NCBI RefSeq assembly: GCF_040183065.1
Contig: NC_091121.1
Location: forward strand, 63,458,287-63,522,286
DNA from: Periplaneta americana
Taxonomy: Eukaryota > Arthropoda > Insecta > Blattodea > Blattidae
Reading direction: 5' to 3'
DNA: 64,000 bases
Both the position numbers and the translations under genes were made by a program. The notes beneath the pieces are model-generated. The model ran no database searches and was not told the DNA's origin. It saw nothing but the letters and a program-made list of their open reading frames with translations. Shown here in pieces: positions 24,180 through 36,110 of this stretch; the first letter of the stretch is position 1, and the number at the start of each line of letters is the position of its first letter.

Positions 24180-24640
24180 GTCACTATAGTGATATACAGG
24201 ATACTCTCTCGAACTTTTCTGATTTTGATTGTCTATGGAAAGAAAACCAAAGACGCAAGCAAATTTTTGTAATTTTTATTGGGAGGTTCAGCTCAAATAT
24301 TTCGTCATTAATGTGGATGGCAGTGGTGATTGTTGTCTGTTGATGTGGAAATTACGCAACATCAGAATTACTCATATAAATTGCAAACTGTTCAAGATAT
24401 CAAGCCAACCGATAAACCTCAACTACATGAATTTGCAATTGAGTGAGATCCTACAGCACATTAACAAAATCCAAGATTTTTTAAGTTACGTTATGTTTTC
24501 TGAGGTAACTTTCCATTTGTCTGGGAAAGGTAACTGGCACAATGTTCAAATATGGGGCTCACAAAACCACTGTGTGGTCATGGATAGGGACACGCAATTT
24601 TCGCAAATGCTTCCCCCCCCCCCTCCCCCTGTTAATTGAG
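24180..24640 (+). pseudogene. Tc1/mariner-type transposase remnant
   Basis: In shifting frames it shows a KLRNIR stretch, DIKPTDKPQLHEFAIE (about 24389-24445), INKIQDFLSYVMFSEVTFHL and GKGNWHNVQIWGS. In the intact family the FSDEATFHLSG block carries the first catalytic Asp; here the corresponding position is glutamate/valine (FSEVTFH). Stops and frameshifts at about 24443 and elsewhere, and no DDE C-terminus. The C tract at 24612 adds a spurious poly-proline end to the open frame. Confidence 0.75.
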
Positions 24641-25680
24641 TCAGAGAGTTAAAATTTTTATAGGTATGAACGAGATTCGTTCCATAGACACATTTTACGA
24701 TCGCATTTTGTCGCGAATTTTGCTCGTTTATCCCTTTTCTGAATCTGGTAATTTTTTGTGTTAATCGCTATTTTTTTTTTTTTTTTTTTTTTTTTACGAA
24801 TATCGCAGAATCATACATTAATCAATCACGAAATTCCATTATTTTATTTTCGATAATGAAACATTCAAAATAGTACGAAAATGGGTTTGCATTTCATGTT
24901 TTATCATGTGGAAAGCATGGCTGCTCAGCTGTGAAAAATGAAAATCTGTGTGTTGCGCATGTGCAATGCTTAGATTCGTTACACACTAACACAATAAAAG
25001 GTATGTAAAAGATATTTACCACATTTTCAACAAGAGTACACGACAAAGACTAAGGAATAATGTATTTTGATAATTCAGCTGCTAAGTGGCCTGTTATGGT
25101 GTGCAAATGAATATAGACGAAATGTATTTAATATTCACTTGACACTTTTCTCCATCTAGTGTGTAATTGGCCTTTCTAATATTGGGGAAGCCTTGTAGAA
25201 GAATGAGTATTTTATTATCAAATTTTAAAAATGATTTTCCTGTTTAAATTCAAACTTTTTCTGCTCGATTTATAGTCTTACTAAGTAATTACCAACAAAA
25301 GAACATTTTAGCAGAAGCAGAACTGAGAGATTTCTACCAAAAATTTTCTCGTTCAATGGTCCTGCATCTGCATAACTGTGCTACCAAGATCTTGTGTATA
25401 TTTGGCACATCATACGTATATGAATAGCTATTTTTCTTAATGAAACTATAAAAGCATGACGAAAAAAAAAGTAGTTTTGCTGATAAATCTGAAAGCTCTT
25501 CATAGGTTAATATCTGTAAAAAATATAACCCAAAATATTAAACACCTAGTTAAAGACAGGATAGCAAAGAAACATTATTCAGTACCTGATTAAGTACACA
25601 TATCTAACCTTAAAATGAAATTATGTTGAGACAAATTTAATGTAAAAAAGTAAATACGATGTTATTTAAAAAAGAAATGT
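24641..25680. other. Non-coding stretch, nothing recognised
   Basis: Includes a poly-T run at 24770-24795. No coding frame or element identified. Confidence 0.4.
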
Positions 25681-26363
25681 GTTGTTGTTTTCTAATGCCA
25701 GGCGTTTGACAATAAAGTCATTTGACCTCTTGCACTCCAATATTTTTCAAAGATATTATCATGGTCAGCCACTGAAGCACAGATTTTGAGGTGTTCCGAA
25801 TCCATTTCTTGGTTTGAGTTGCACAATGGGCAGTTAGGAGACTGATATATTCCAATTCTATGCAGGTGTTTAGCCAAACAGTCATGGCTGTTGCCAATCT
25901 AAATGCAGCTACAGACGATTTTCGTAGTAAATCGGGAATTAACTGTGGATTATCGTGCAGAGAGTTCCATTTTTTCCCTTGGGATTGTGTTATCAAATTT
26001 TGTTTGTTGAAGTCTAAGTATGTAGGTTTAATAAATCTTTTCACAGAGTAATACATAGATTTAGTAACAGGTCTGTAAGTAGCAGTGCTGCCCTTCTTTG
26101 CTAAAGCATCCACATCCTCGCTTCCCAGGATTCCACAATGGGATGGTATCCATTGGAATACAATTCTTTTATTGAGTGATATTAATTGAGAGAGCATTTT
26201 AGTTATTTCTGCTGTTTGAGATGAAGGTGTGTGTTTAGAGACTGTTGATAGAATAGCTGCTTTGGAGTCTGACAATATAACTGCATTCTTAAATTTATTG
26301 ATGTGGCATAGAAGATTCCTGAGACTTTCCCTTATTGCAATGATTTCTCCATCAAAACTTGTT
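25681..26363 (-). mobile_element. 5'-truncated LINE copy, RNase H/3' end
   Basis: Reverse-complement of 21678-22350 with few differences: EIIAIR..., MSDSKAAILSTV, FQWIPSHCGILGSEDVDALA, the cysteine cluster and the CAA-rich tail (GTTGTTGTTTT at 25681). The RNase H part is open over 185 codons and lacks the one-base deletion of the 21.9-kb copy, but a frame change near 25880 still breaks it. Similarity ends sharply at 26363. Confidence 0.9.
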
Positions 26364-27169
26364 GCTGGTGGTATAAAAATAAGAAATATATAGTAAATAT
26401 TAATATGTTCTGAAAATGTGCAAGAAATGGTTTTAGATTAATGTTTGTTAATTATGTTTGCAATGGTAAATACGTAACATTAATGTGATATTAGTAAACA
26501 CTTAGAAACTAGGTCAGTTATTTTGTTGTGTTATTTTATTTTGTTTCTTTATCATTGTTAAAATTCACATTTGATGATGTAGTCATAGCTTAGGAAAAGC
26601 ACTGTGTATCCTCCACATTCAAGGAAGAACAAGTGTAGGCTCATACGACCAAGCCCAATCTGCACTGTTCTAAATATATTCCTAAATTCAGATGGTATCT
26701 AAATGAACTGAAGCAAAGTTTTTTTAGAGTGGAGGTTTAGATATATGCTGTGAATGTCAACTGTTATTCTGAACTCTAATTGGAAAAGTGAATAATGAGG
26801 ATGTCATTCAAATTGTGTTATAGCATGTATGTAAATATGCAACCAAATTTCACATCATGTTAAATAAAAAGTATTCTAAATACTTGAATTTTGATAAATT
26901 CATCGTGAAATTAGTATATTCGTTTTTGTAATAAAAAAATTCAGTTGATAAACATTGAAACAATATTATTATTTTAGAGCTCGATATTTTACCGAATATA
27001 AATAGGAACCACGAGATAAATTTGAACGTAAAGATTTCATTTTTTTTTTGTTAATACGTGGTGTTTATGTAATTAAAAATTAACTAGTCTAGCTTACGAA
27101 AATTGATATGTATTTCATGAATAACATATTAAAGTTGCAGTTATTTTTTCATGATTTACAAATGTATCA

Positions 27170-27400
27170 CTACTGTTAGTAGTATTAGTAGTGATAATAA
27201 TAATAATAAATAATCTTAATATTATATAGCTTAGGAATGGACCTGTATTTCCTAATAAAGTTAATAATAAATGTCCGGCAATTATATTAGCTGCTAATAA
27301 TAATATTAATAATAATAATAACAATAATAATAATAATAATAAATTAACAAGAAGCAGAAGAAGAAGAAACAATTCTAAGGAGGGCACTTGCAGTACTCCA
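27170..27400. repeat. Imperfect AAT-rich simple sequence
   Basis: Several short AAT tracts (27194-27210, 27293-27342) in a biased region. The poly-Leu/Ile frame across it on the minus strand is a repeat artefact. 26364-27169 and 27401-28340 show nothing recognisable beyond a T-rich run at 27830-27860. Confidence 0.7.
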
Positions 27401-28340
27401 CCTCATAATGCTGACCATTCCTGACATTCATTGTCGGTGTCAACTATAATCCATGGAAGAAATGGAGAAAAGGTATTTGCATTCAGGATTAACATTGTGT
27501 TACGATTAATTTCACAGTAAAAGACATATTTTATTTCATTGTGAAGAATCTATACTGTGTTAAAGATCCTTCCTTTATGTAATAGTCACTAACAAGTAAT
27601 GCTGTAGAAATTGAAGTCTATTTAGTATTTTTGCGAGAAAACAGTAATATCAAAATTATGTAATGATACACTACACTTAACTGTATTTCATATTTTTCTC
27701 AGCATTTCTTCAAGACCACTTTGTCATTTATAAATCATTTACTGGTGGTTGTTGAAGATATAACTCACGTTGTTTTGAGATCTTTGCACTTTGCGTGAAG
27801 AAACAGTCAAATTCTTCATAAGCAGTTTTGTTTCTTTTTTTTTTCTTTTTTTTTTTTTTCACATAAAAACACGTGCACACGAATAAAAACAAAACCATAA
27901 CGAAACATCACGCACACACATTTATTCACAAAAAATCAGCATACTGCCTCTTCATGAAAATTCATTTGTCTTTGGCATAAAACTTGTTACTTACGAGTAG
28001 AGCTTTCAAGTGTTTGATTTTGGTTGCTTAACTTAAATACTGAACTATATAATTAAATAAATACTGTATTAATTTTATGGATAAATAGATAATCAATATG
28101 AGAGATGATTTGATTGAGAATTTGTTACACATTGTGCCCACATCGCTTCTCTAGGTTTGAGAATATGTTAGTTACACACATGCACCTAGCTGTGTCTTGT
28201 AATAAAACTCAAGAGCTTTTAACTTACTGTCGTACACCTTGGTCACATTGAGAACATCCAGTCACTATTGAATATTTTTTCCATATTCTGAATAATTGTG
28301 ATCACATCAATAACTGGTGATGGTTAATAAAGATAATTTC

Positions 28341-28518
28341 AGTGATTAAATTTCCAACTTCTTTACTGTGTTAATATTTAGGATTTACATTGCTTGACTA
28401 GTTTCGAAGTCTTGTGCTTCATTGATGGGACAATGAAGCACAAGACTTCGAAACTAGTTAAGCAAGATAAGTCCTAAATATTAACATAGTAAAGAATTTG
28501 GAAATTTAATCAGTGATA
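28341..28518. repeat. Near-perfect long palindrome (84-bp arms, 6-bp loop)
   Basis: Arms 28341-28424 and 28431-28514 pair with only a handful of mismatches around the loop ATGGGA. The inner arm reads CAATGAAGCACAAGACTTCG then AAACTAGTTAAGC. The transcript of either strand would form a very stable hairpin. The sequence resembles two copies of a retroelement terminus joined head to head; the family was not identified with certainty. Confidence 0.92.
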
Positions 28519-28699
28519 TACTGTATAAGTGTTAAAAGTGTATATAGAAAAATGAAGAAATATATTTTCAAATCGTGGACATCTCTTAAGGTCTCTAAGA
28601 TACTGCAGTATTGAAAGGCCTATTGCATCTTATTGATGTAACCTTCACTTATGTTCTGTAAATTACGTTTCATAACTGAATTCAGAATACTTTTCATTA

Positions 28700-28965
28700 T
28701 TGCCGCCATGGTGATCTAGTGACTAGAGCTCTGAACTTATAATCCCTTGGATCTGGATTTGATCCCCGGCATATCCCTAATTTATAACATGTATTGGGCA
28801 AGCCTATGGTCCAGGTAACACAGGGGTTTTCTCCAGGAGCTGTGGTTCCACTTGTCATCCCAACAAATCTCCATTATCCTCTCATCTAATTGCTGGTATA
28901 CCGTAGACCAGCCTCCTATGACACCTTGGGTAATGATTCTGTCGGTAAATTGGTCTACATAACTG
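28700..28965 (+). mobile_element. tRNA-derived SINE, degraded
   Basis: Box A-like TGGTGATCTAGTGACTAGAG at 28709 and box B-like GGATTTGATCCCCGGC at about 28754, spaced as in a tRNA head. A body with CAGGGGTTTTCTCC follows, as in other arthropod SINE cores. The ends were not resolved. Confidence 0.65.
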
Positions 28966-29342
28966 GCTTCATATGGGTCAATGACTAACAGTCAGATAGA
29001 CTTTTGACACTTTATCTGTGAATACTCCGACTGTACGTACTGTGTGAGAGAGAAAGACGTTGAAAGACAGAGAAGAAAGACACTACGTGTGTAGAACAGC
29101 ACTCCACCTGTACTACCGCATTTCTAGAAAACATCAGTTCTCTCTGAAGAGGAAGCACGTGTGCCTATCTTATGCTTCTGAAAGCTTATATTTCCTGCTT
29201 CTGTTGTGTTTATTTAATATGTGGGTATAAGCATGCCTCCTTGAACTGATATTTTTGTAGTGAGTTAAGGGGGGCAAGCCCCCACTGCTCTGATATCAGC
29301 CAAGTGCACAGATAATGCAGAAGTCTAACTCCCTGCCTAGTA

Positions 29343-30312
29343 CAGTAAAACCTCGATAAGACGTGCCCACTTATTACGCTATCCCGTGTAATATGCTTTT
29401 TTTGTCCGGTCCCTGCACATTTCATATATAACGCCTTTATAAAATACCCCGTTTGTTGTGCTCAAGTCCCGCATAATACGCTGTTTTTGTGGAATATTTT
29501 CGATGTAATTTTCAGCAATGTACTGTAACAGCAGTGAAACATATTGGTCACTGAACTCACTGGTGCCATTAACCTGAAAAGTATTGGTATTCGAACCTTT
29601 AACTGCACATTTAAACCTTCATACTTCATACCTTAGTATACCCCAACCTCTTGTTACGCTCTCTTATCCGACTCCTTACCTGCGTGGTTAAAGCCTACAT
29701 ACAGTTACAATGCCTCACCCTCTTGCTAACCCTCTCTCTCAAACAGCATTCCTCACTCGGCCGTAATAAAATTCTGGAAACTTTTGCTGGTCAGTTTGTT
29801 GTCCTTTAGTGTATTGAAGTGTCTGTGAATGTGATTACAATGAGTGTTAAACGAAAAGCGCTTTCTGTGTCGGAAAAATTGGAAATCTTACGAAAGTACG
29901 ATGAGAACAGTACTCTTACTCAGAAACAACTTTCTCATTCATTAGGAATCCCATCATCGATATTAACAACGATAATAAAAACTCGCGACTCACTCACTAC
30001 AGTTGCAATGTCGTCGGGAGGATATAATCGCAGGAAACTGAAGTGTGGTAAACATGAGGACTTGGAGAACTTGCACACAGCAAACAACTATAAATGACTT
30101 TTTTTCCGAAAGAATTAAGTACAGTACATATTGTAAATGTCTTTGATGTACAGAATTACATAATGAGGTAATACTATATTACCTTTGATGAATCATGTAT
30201 TTCAATAAAGAAAAATGCTAATAGGTACTGCATATAAGTCAAAATTAGTATACCCGCCTAATATGCGGTTTACATACAGTCCCTTGAACAGCATCTTATC
30301 GGGGTTTTACTG
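29343..30312 (+). mobile_element. pogo/Tigger-type DNA transposon, internally deleted
   Basis: Bounded by CAGTAAAACCTCGATAAGA (29343) and its near-inverse (CAGTAAAACCCCGATAAGA, ending 30312), with TA on both sides (29341-29342 and 30313-30314) as expected for a TA target. At 970 bp it retains only the N-terminal coding part of a CENP-B/jerky-like transposase, so it depended on another copy for movement. Confidence 0.92.
29840..30097 (+). pseudogene. Truncated pogo/Tigger transposase (CENP-B-type HTH only)
   Basis: From ATG 29840, 85 codons: KRKALSVSEKLEILRKYDE, then TQKQLSHSLGIPSSILTTII. This is the CENP-B N-terminal helix-turn-helix that binds transposon ends. The second HTH domain and the whole DDE nuclease are absent, and the frame ends in unrelated sequence. 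It could in principle make a small DNA-binding protein, but nothing shows expression. Confidence 0.85.
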
Positions 30313-30600
30313 TAGTTAAAAAATCACTATTTTAGTATAAATAGTTTCGAAGTTTCAGAAGCAATGAAGAAGGATGCCAAGGAAGTAGACCTTCCTACCA
30401 ATGCATTTTCCGGAAATTTGTCTATACCCATACAATTTGAGGTTCATAGCCTCCTTATTTCCCAGTTATAACATCACTGAACTTTTTGTAAGTTATGTCA
30501 GAACATTGTTTACTGATCGCCAGTTACCTATATTGGTGACCTGAAGACAAGTCAGTATGTAGGGAGTATCTGGTGGGTAAAACTTAGTCAAAGTGGGCAA

Positions 30601-30604
<4 letters not shown>

Positions 30605-30646
<42 letters not shown>
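30605..30646. repeat. (CT)n microsatellite
   Basis: About 20 CT units, giving an RE-repeat frame on the minus strand that is not a gene. Confidence 0.97.
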
Positions 30647-30647
<1 letters not shown>

Positions 30648-32427
30648 TGTGAAATTGATATGCTACTAGTATTACCAAAGTTAGAGAGGTGTATCTGTGT
30701 AGGTGGATATCATAATCTGAATGTGCTGTAGTAAAAGCAAATAACATAGATTAGACAATGAACACAAGTCTGCTTCTGTTTTTTGTTGTGATAGTGTGTG
30801 CCTATTTTGCGTTTCATTTCAGAGCTTTCTAATATTTGTTTTAAGTACTGTTCAGGTGTATTGTAACAGAATATCATAAACATGTGATTTAACATAAGCA
30901 CGGGAACTATTTTACAAGATTTAACAATATTAATAATAAACTCAGCAGTGTACTAATAACAAGTATAACACATTCGCATCTGCTATCAAGATCACAGCAT
31001 GTCAGAACTACATAGTTTCTGTTTGTGGGTACACAGAAATTGCGAAGGAAGCCAGTAGACAAGTACTTTGTTTTCTTGTTTTTTGACCACGCAAATAATA
31101 CCATAATCGGCACAAAAGAACATATCACAAGCAACTCAAACTAATTGCAGTTTTTGATTTCATTTAAGTTACCAATTACTGTAATTTCCTCAGTACAGTG
31201 TCATACTCAAAAGACATCATAATTATATGAAGTTATTCCATCAAACAAAAGCTGATGAACAATGACGAATTAGGTGGATTTTCAAATACAGAATTTTGCT
31301 AGATATAATTTTTTTATAATTAGACATAACAATGTATGTTCACATCACAGGTTATTGAAATTTGTTGTTGACTAGAAGGTTGTGATTTCTGTTAAAATGC
31401 TGATTTAGATTGAAATAACTGCGTTTTGTATTTTATGATGAGGGAAACAGACAACAAATATTAAAAATGGAAATTTGCAAGGATGGGAGGACATTTTTCC
31501 AATCTGGACACAGTCCAAACTTGCCCTAGCGTGATACTTGGTACCAAAGTATGTTAAAAACTTTGAGAGTTATAATGCAAAGCCACAGCAAAGGACATGT
31601 GTCTAACTAAACTTAAATAAATTCTGTATAATTTTGTGTCTGTGAAGAAACTTTGTGGACACACTACTCTCTCTCTCATAGCAACCATAGGAACTCTAAT
31701 CAGTCACCGCCATTTTTTGTATGATATGAAGTCAACAGAATTGCTATACAATAGAACTTTGATTGCCAGCATCTTCGATTAATTGTCATTTTATTAGCAA
31801 TTGCCTGTTACTATAAATTCAGTTACTGTCGAAATTCTATTAAGTGTCGTTTTTACGAAACTACATACAGGCACATTTCTTGTGTGACAAACAATTGCTT
31901 GATTTCGAGTATCTGCGTATTTTGTAATATTAGGAATCACGAATCTTGAGCCTGGACCACAGAAAATCATAGTTGGGATAGATTAATCGTTATCATCAGT
32001 GTTATTATTAGAGAATGTTCCTATCTACATGCAGATAGTAATGTAGGTTTATTTTACGAAAAGAAAAGGGCTATGAATGTGAAAATGGTAAGCATATCTG
32101 GAAATATTATTTCTATAAAAGTTAGATTGAACATTATAAACAAACTGTGGACAAAATCCATGCCTACCAAATTTCTCATAGAACATGGCAAAATTAGAAG
32201 TGCCACAAACATTATTTAAAAAAATGTAAGCTCATAGTGACGTAGCATTATTTTGAAAATGGACAAATAGTTAACAGTTCCGAAGTCATACTCTATAAGG
32301 AAATACATTTAAAAGTAACTAGATTAAGCTTTTGAAATGAATTATGACAGTAACTTGTATGTAACTGGTTTTAGGTAGGGATTAAATGGTAACCAAAGCT
32401 CTAATGTATGCAAGTTTCTCAATGCTT
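30647..32427. other. No gene recognised; likely includes the 3' UTR of the sulfotransferase gene
   Basis: The minus strand immediately after the stop at 32428 must carry the 3' UTR. TTTATT words (AATAAA on the minus strand) are present but no end can be assigned. Nothing else identified. Confidence 0.4.
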
Positions 32428-32982
32428 TCACGCTTTTTGTTTCGTGAAGTCGAAGTATTCTTGTGGTGAATAGCCAAAGAGTCTGAAGTCTTGTTCATAC
32501 AACATGTAAATTTCTTGTAATAGCTGTCTTGGTACTTCACTGTAATACTTCTTGGCATATTTGAGCTCTGTCCTGCCTTTGGGGTTCCTGTTGTGCACCC
32601 ATTGTCTTGTAGAATTGATCATTGGCAGGAATTCAAGCAACTTGAACTTTGTTGCCAGGTACAATTCCTCCATTTCAATGTTCTCCATTTTGAGAATTAT
32701 CTGATAATCGAGTTCACATGGAGCACATTCAGAAGTAAATGGACGCCAGTGTTCGTCAAACGACTTTGTTTTTGCCAAGTAACGAAGGAATTCCACAAAT
32801 GTTGGTTCTACTTTCTCCAGAGATGTGGAATTAGTATCACGTTGGGATCTAACAATAAAGCGACCGTAACGTCTAAAATAAAATTCACGTCCTTTCCGAT
32901 GTTCCAATTTATCTCTGTATGCTGATAGTAGACGTTCAAATGGATGTCTGACAATGATGAACCTTGTGGTTTCTGGTAGAAA
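32428..32982 (-). CDS. Carbohydrate sulfotransferase, exon 4 (C-terminal half)
   Basis: A 555-bp terminal exon entered at CTTCTCCATTACAG and ending in TGA at 32428-32430; phase 0, 184 residues. The upstream ATG at 33003 lies in the intron. It starts FLPETTRFIIVRHPFERLLS: VRHPFERxxSAYRDKL is the 3'-phosphate-binding motif for PAPS in sulfotransferase family 2. Then follow RYGRFIVRSQ, FVEFLRYLAK, HWRPFTSECAPCELDY (the conserved cysteine region of CHST8-14 enzymes), KMENIEMEE and a terminal LYEQDFRLFGYSPQEYF, the usual C-terminal signature. Confidence 0.93.
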   Translation of the reverse strand, partial: FLPETTRFIIVRHPFERLLSAYRDKLEHRKGREFYFRRYGRFIVRSQRDTNSTSLEKVEPTFVEFLRYLAKTKSFDEHWRPFTSECAPCELDYQIILKMENIEMEELYLATKFKLLEFLPMINSTRQWVHNRNPKGRTELKYAKKYYSEVPRQLLQEIYMLYEQDFRLFGYSPQEYFDFTKQKA

Positions 32983-33186
32983 CTGTAATGGAGAAGACAG
33001 CATAATTAAATATTTAAATCACTTTGAGTATATGCTTTGGAAATATAGTATACCTATTTATTGGAAGATAATGCTTCTCCACATGCAAGACCCTCTTTAA
33101 TTTTCAGAAACCAAAAATACAAATTACAGCCTAACCACTTCCAAGCCAATTATCAGTAAATTTTGTAAGTAAAAGACTTAGACATC

Positions 33187-33517
33187 GTTGCGGTGTCTCC
33201 AAAACCCGCAATGTGTTTTTAAAAAGATTTTGCAGGAGAATGAAAAACGCATTCCAGTTTTAATTCCCTCGATTTTCAAAGTTATTTTCGGTATAATTTC
33301 ATAATTTATCATGTAATAATAATGAAAGAAAAAAGCATTGCCACTTTTAAGTCCATTGATTTTCAAAGCTACTGTTGGTATAACTTCAATCATTACATGA
33401 TAAATGATGAAATTATATCGAAAGTAGCTTTGAAAATCAAGAGAATTAAAAGTGACAATGCTTTTTTTTTTCTTTCTTCTGTAAAAAAAAAATAGCAGGT
33501 TTTGGAGGGACAGCAAC
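33187..33517. mobile_element. Foldback MITE in a sulfotransferase intron
   Basis: Ends GTTGCGGTGTCTCCAAAACC and, from the other side, GTTGCTGTCCCTCCAAAACC. The interior consists of three versions of a unit of about 55 bp (TTGATTTTCAAAGCTACT core): two direct, at about 33249 and 33338, and one inverted, at about 33405-33462. Non-coding. Target duplication not clear. Confidence 0.75.
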
Positions 33518-34901
33518 AACATGTTTTAATTGTTGAGTTAAACAGTAGTTACTGTACTAAAATGCTTTTCAGCTTAAATTTGAACTGTAATAGTAGTATC
33601 TTTTGTTACTGTTACTTTAGTAGTTTGTTACTTAAGAAATTAGTTAGTGCTAATTGAAGTGTAAGAATATACAATTATGCATGTTTTAATACCTACGTAC
33701 TTGTCTAGAGATTTTTCTAGTTGTTTTTTTGTCGTATTATATTAAATGCTTTCCTTCCTTATTTACTTTTATACCAGGTGTTTTAGATAAAGTATTTCGG
33801 TCTGTAATTTTCAAAGTAATAGCACCGGGTAAATTCTATCAGTATATATCAAATGTGATTGTACTTCAGAAAATTAGAAATGTTGGCCAGCTCGTATTGT
33901 TGTCATGCTCAACTCTTATTAAAAGAAGAAAGGAGAATCGTAGTTATGTGTTGCATTAATAACATATAAAATATGGAAACTACATACTAGTCACCTGAAG
34001 GAAATAAATATTGTCCATAGCGGGAACAAATTAATACCTTTTCAGCAGGGGACATCAGATTCTCCAGGGAGGAGAGACGATCTTTGGCATCCCCCCTCCC
34101 ACCGTCAATTTGCACACTTTTGTGAAGAATCTTCTACAGTACCAATTTAGAGTAAAAAAGTGGAACATTATCCCTTTTTTATCATGATCTAAACTCTGTA
34201 CATTGCAAGTTAAATCAGTTGTTATCACTATCACTATTAGATAAACTATACGTCTGCAAAATTTCACCATCCCAACCACAGTAACATCTCAGGAAAAAAT
34301 TGTTGTGCGTTACTTAATGATTCACCTTCGTATCTTCTTTGTCAATTGCTTGTTGCACTAGTGTGGATTTTCTGTAGCCCTGTATTGCATGTTGTATCAG
34401 TTCACTGCATTATAATTATTCATTAATATGGATTCATCGAAGTACATCATTGAAAGATTTCTAGGGTGAAATTGTTCCTAGCCCATTCACAGAAAGAATC
34501 TTCGAAATTAAAATCGTTCTGTGAGAGTGGCTATGCAACATTTACCACACTGAAATTAGGCTGATACCAGAGACTGCAGCTATAAATGTTGTAAGCATGC
34601 ATGGAAATGAAGATGAAATGCAACTAACACAAACAATTCAATTGACTTAATTTTGACTAGTCTGTGTTCATTACCACTTGATCTAGTTAAATTGTCCATT
34701 TCTCATAATTGTTCCGTGTATAAAAAAATAATGGTCCATGGAACTCTCTGGCCAGGATATTGCACAGCATAAAGGAAAATTGCTTCATGGACATTGTGTT
34801 GGCATTCATTGAACACTTGCAACATGTCGACATATTCACTTGATATGTAGCACATGTTTAATTCACGTAGCTAGTAACGAAATATTGAACTAAATGTCTT
34901 A

Positions 34902-35330
34902 CATATATTATTATGATGTACCGAAGTATATATGATATTTCCATGCATCATCATATGATGAAAGATGAGTGGAACGGAGAAAAATTCTCTCTGGCACCAG
35001 AATTTGAACCCAGGTTTTCAGCTCTACGTGCTGATGCTCTATCCACTAAGCCACATCGGATTCCCATCCCCATGTCAGATCGAATCCTCTCAGTTTAAGT
35101 TCCACCTCTTGGGTTCCCTCTAGTGGCCTACCCTCATGCACTGCGTCATAGACATATGACAGTGGCACAATGTCCACACATGTGGAGAGGTGCACTCGTT
35201 AAGAGTGACTAAGTGGCCAGGATCTGACTGAATAAGCGCCATCTTTTAAATCACTAAGTGATTATTTTTCGCATATCATATATTATTATGATGTACCAAA
35301 GTACATATGATATTTCCGTGCAGATATTCT
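34902..35330 (-). mobile_element. tRNA-derived SINE flanked by near-identical 45-bp repeats
   Basis: The minus strand has a tRNA-like head near 35060: TGTGGCTTAGTGGATAGAGC (box A) and TGGGTTCAAATTCTGG (box B). The repeats TATATTATTATGATGTACC(A/G)AAGTA... lie on both sides, at about 34904-34942 and 35279-35317. They are much longer than a target duplication, so the SINE may sit in a tandem array or carry this sequence at both ends. Confidence 0.75.
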
Positions 35331-35439
35331 GCATCATCATACGTTATTCTTGACAATCATACTGAGTAAATGTAATATCAAATCTGCAAACATTTATACT
35401 TGATACACGGGAGATGGGAATTTGATAAGGGTTATCCTT

Positions 35440-35441
35440 TG

Positions 35442-35488
<47 letters not shown>

Positions 35489-35747
35489 GTGATAATAGTA
35501 GTAGTAATAATAGAAATAGTAATGGTAGTAGTAATAATAGTATAGGCCATTCGGTATCTCGTGAAACCAACCTGCACGTCAGGGGAAAATGAATGTGGAT
35601 TGAGAAGCTTCCCTCCCTTGCTGCACTCGTACTCATAGCAAGCGAGCTCACTTACCCCCACCATAAAGTTCTTGCTATATGCTATGGCGCACGCAACCAT
35701 TTGGTTTCACGGGATAACGAATTACCTATGATAATATAATATAGGCC

Positions 35748-35800
<53 letters not shown>

Positions 35801-36068
35801 GTGATAATAGTAGTAATAATAATAGAAATAGTAATAATAGTAATGGTAGTAATAATAATAGTATAGGCCATTCGGTATCTCGTGAAACCAACCTGCACGT
35901 CAGGGGAAGATGAATGTGGATTGAGAAGCTTCCCTCCCTTGCTGCACTCCTACTCGTAGCAAGCGAGCTCACTTACCCCCACCATAAAGTTCTTGCTATA
36001 TGCTATGGCGCATGCAACCATTTGGTTTCACGAGATAACGAATTACCTATGATAATATAATATAGGTC

Positions 36069-36108
<40 letters not shown>
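35440..36108. repeat. Tandem duplication, two units of about 321 bp with AAT microsatellites
   Basis: Each unit holds an (AAT)n tract, then a block of about 160 bp starting TATAGGCCATTCGGTATCTC (35541 and 35862). Within each block GGTATCTCGTGAAACCAACC faces TTGGTTTCACGGGATAACG in inverse, so the unit is a MITE-like hairpin. A third AAT tract closes the array at 36071-36108. Overlapping poly-Leu/Ile frames are artefacts. Lies in intron 3 of the sulfotransferase gene. Confidence 0.9.

Positions 36109-36110
<2 letters not shown>

Noticed and set aside
32593..32925. Plus-strand 110-codon frame
   Set aside because: Antisense of sulfotransferase exon 4.
35344..35972. Leucine/isoleucine-rich minus-strand frames
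   Set aside because: They cover AAT microsatellites in a tandem duplication.
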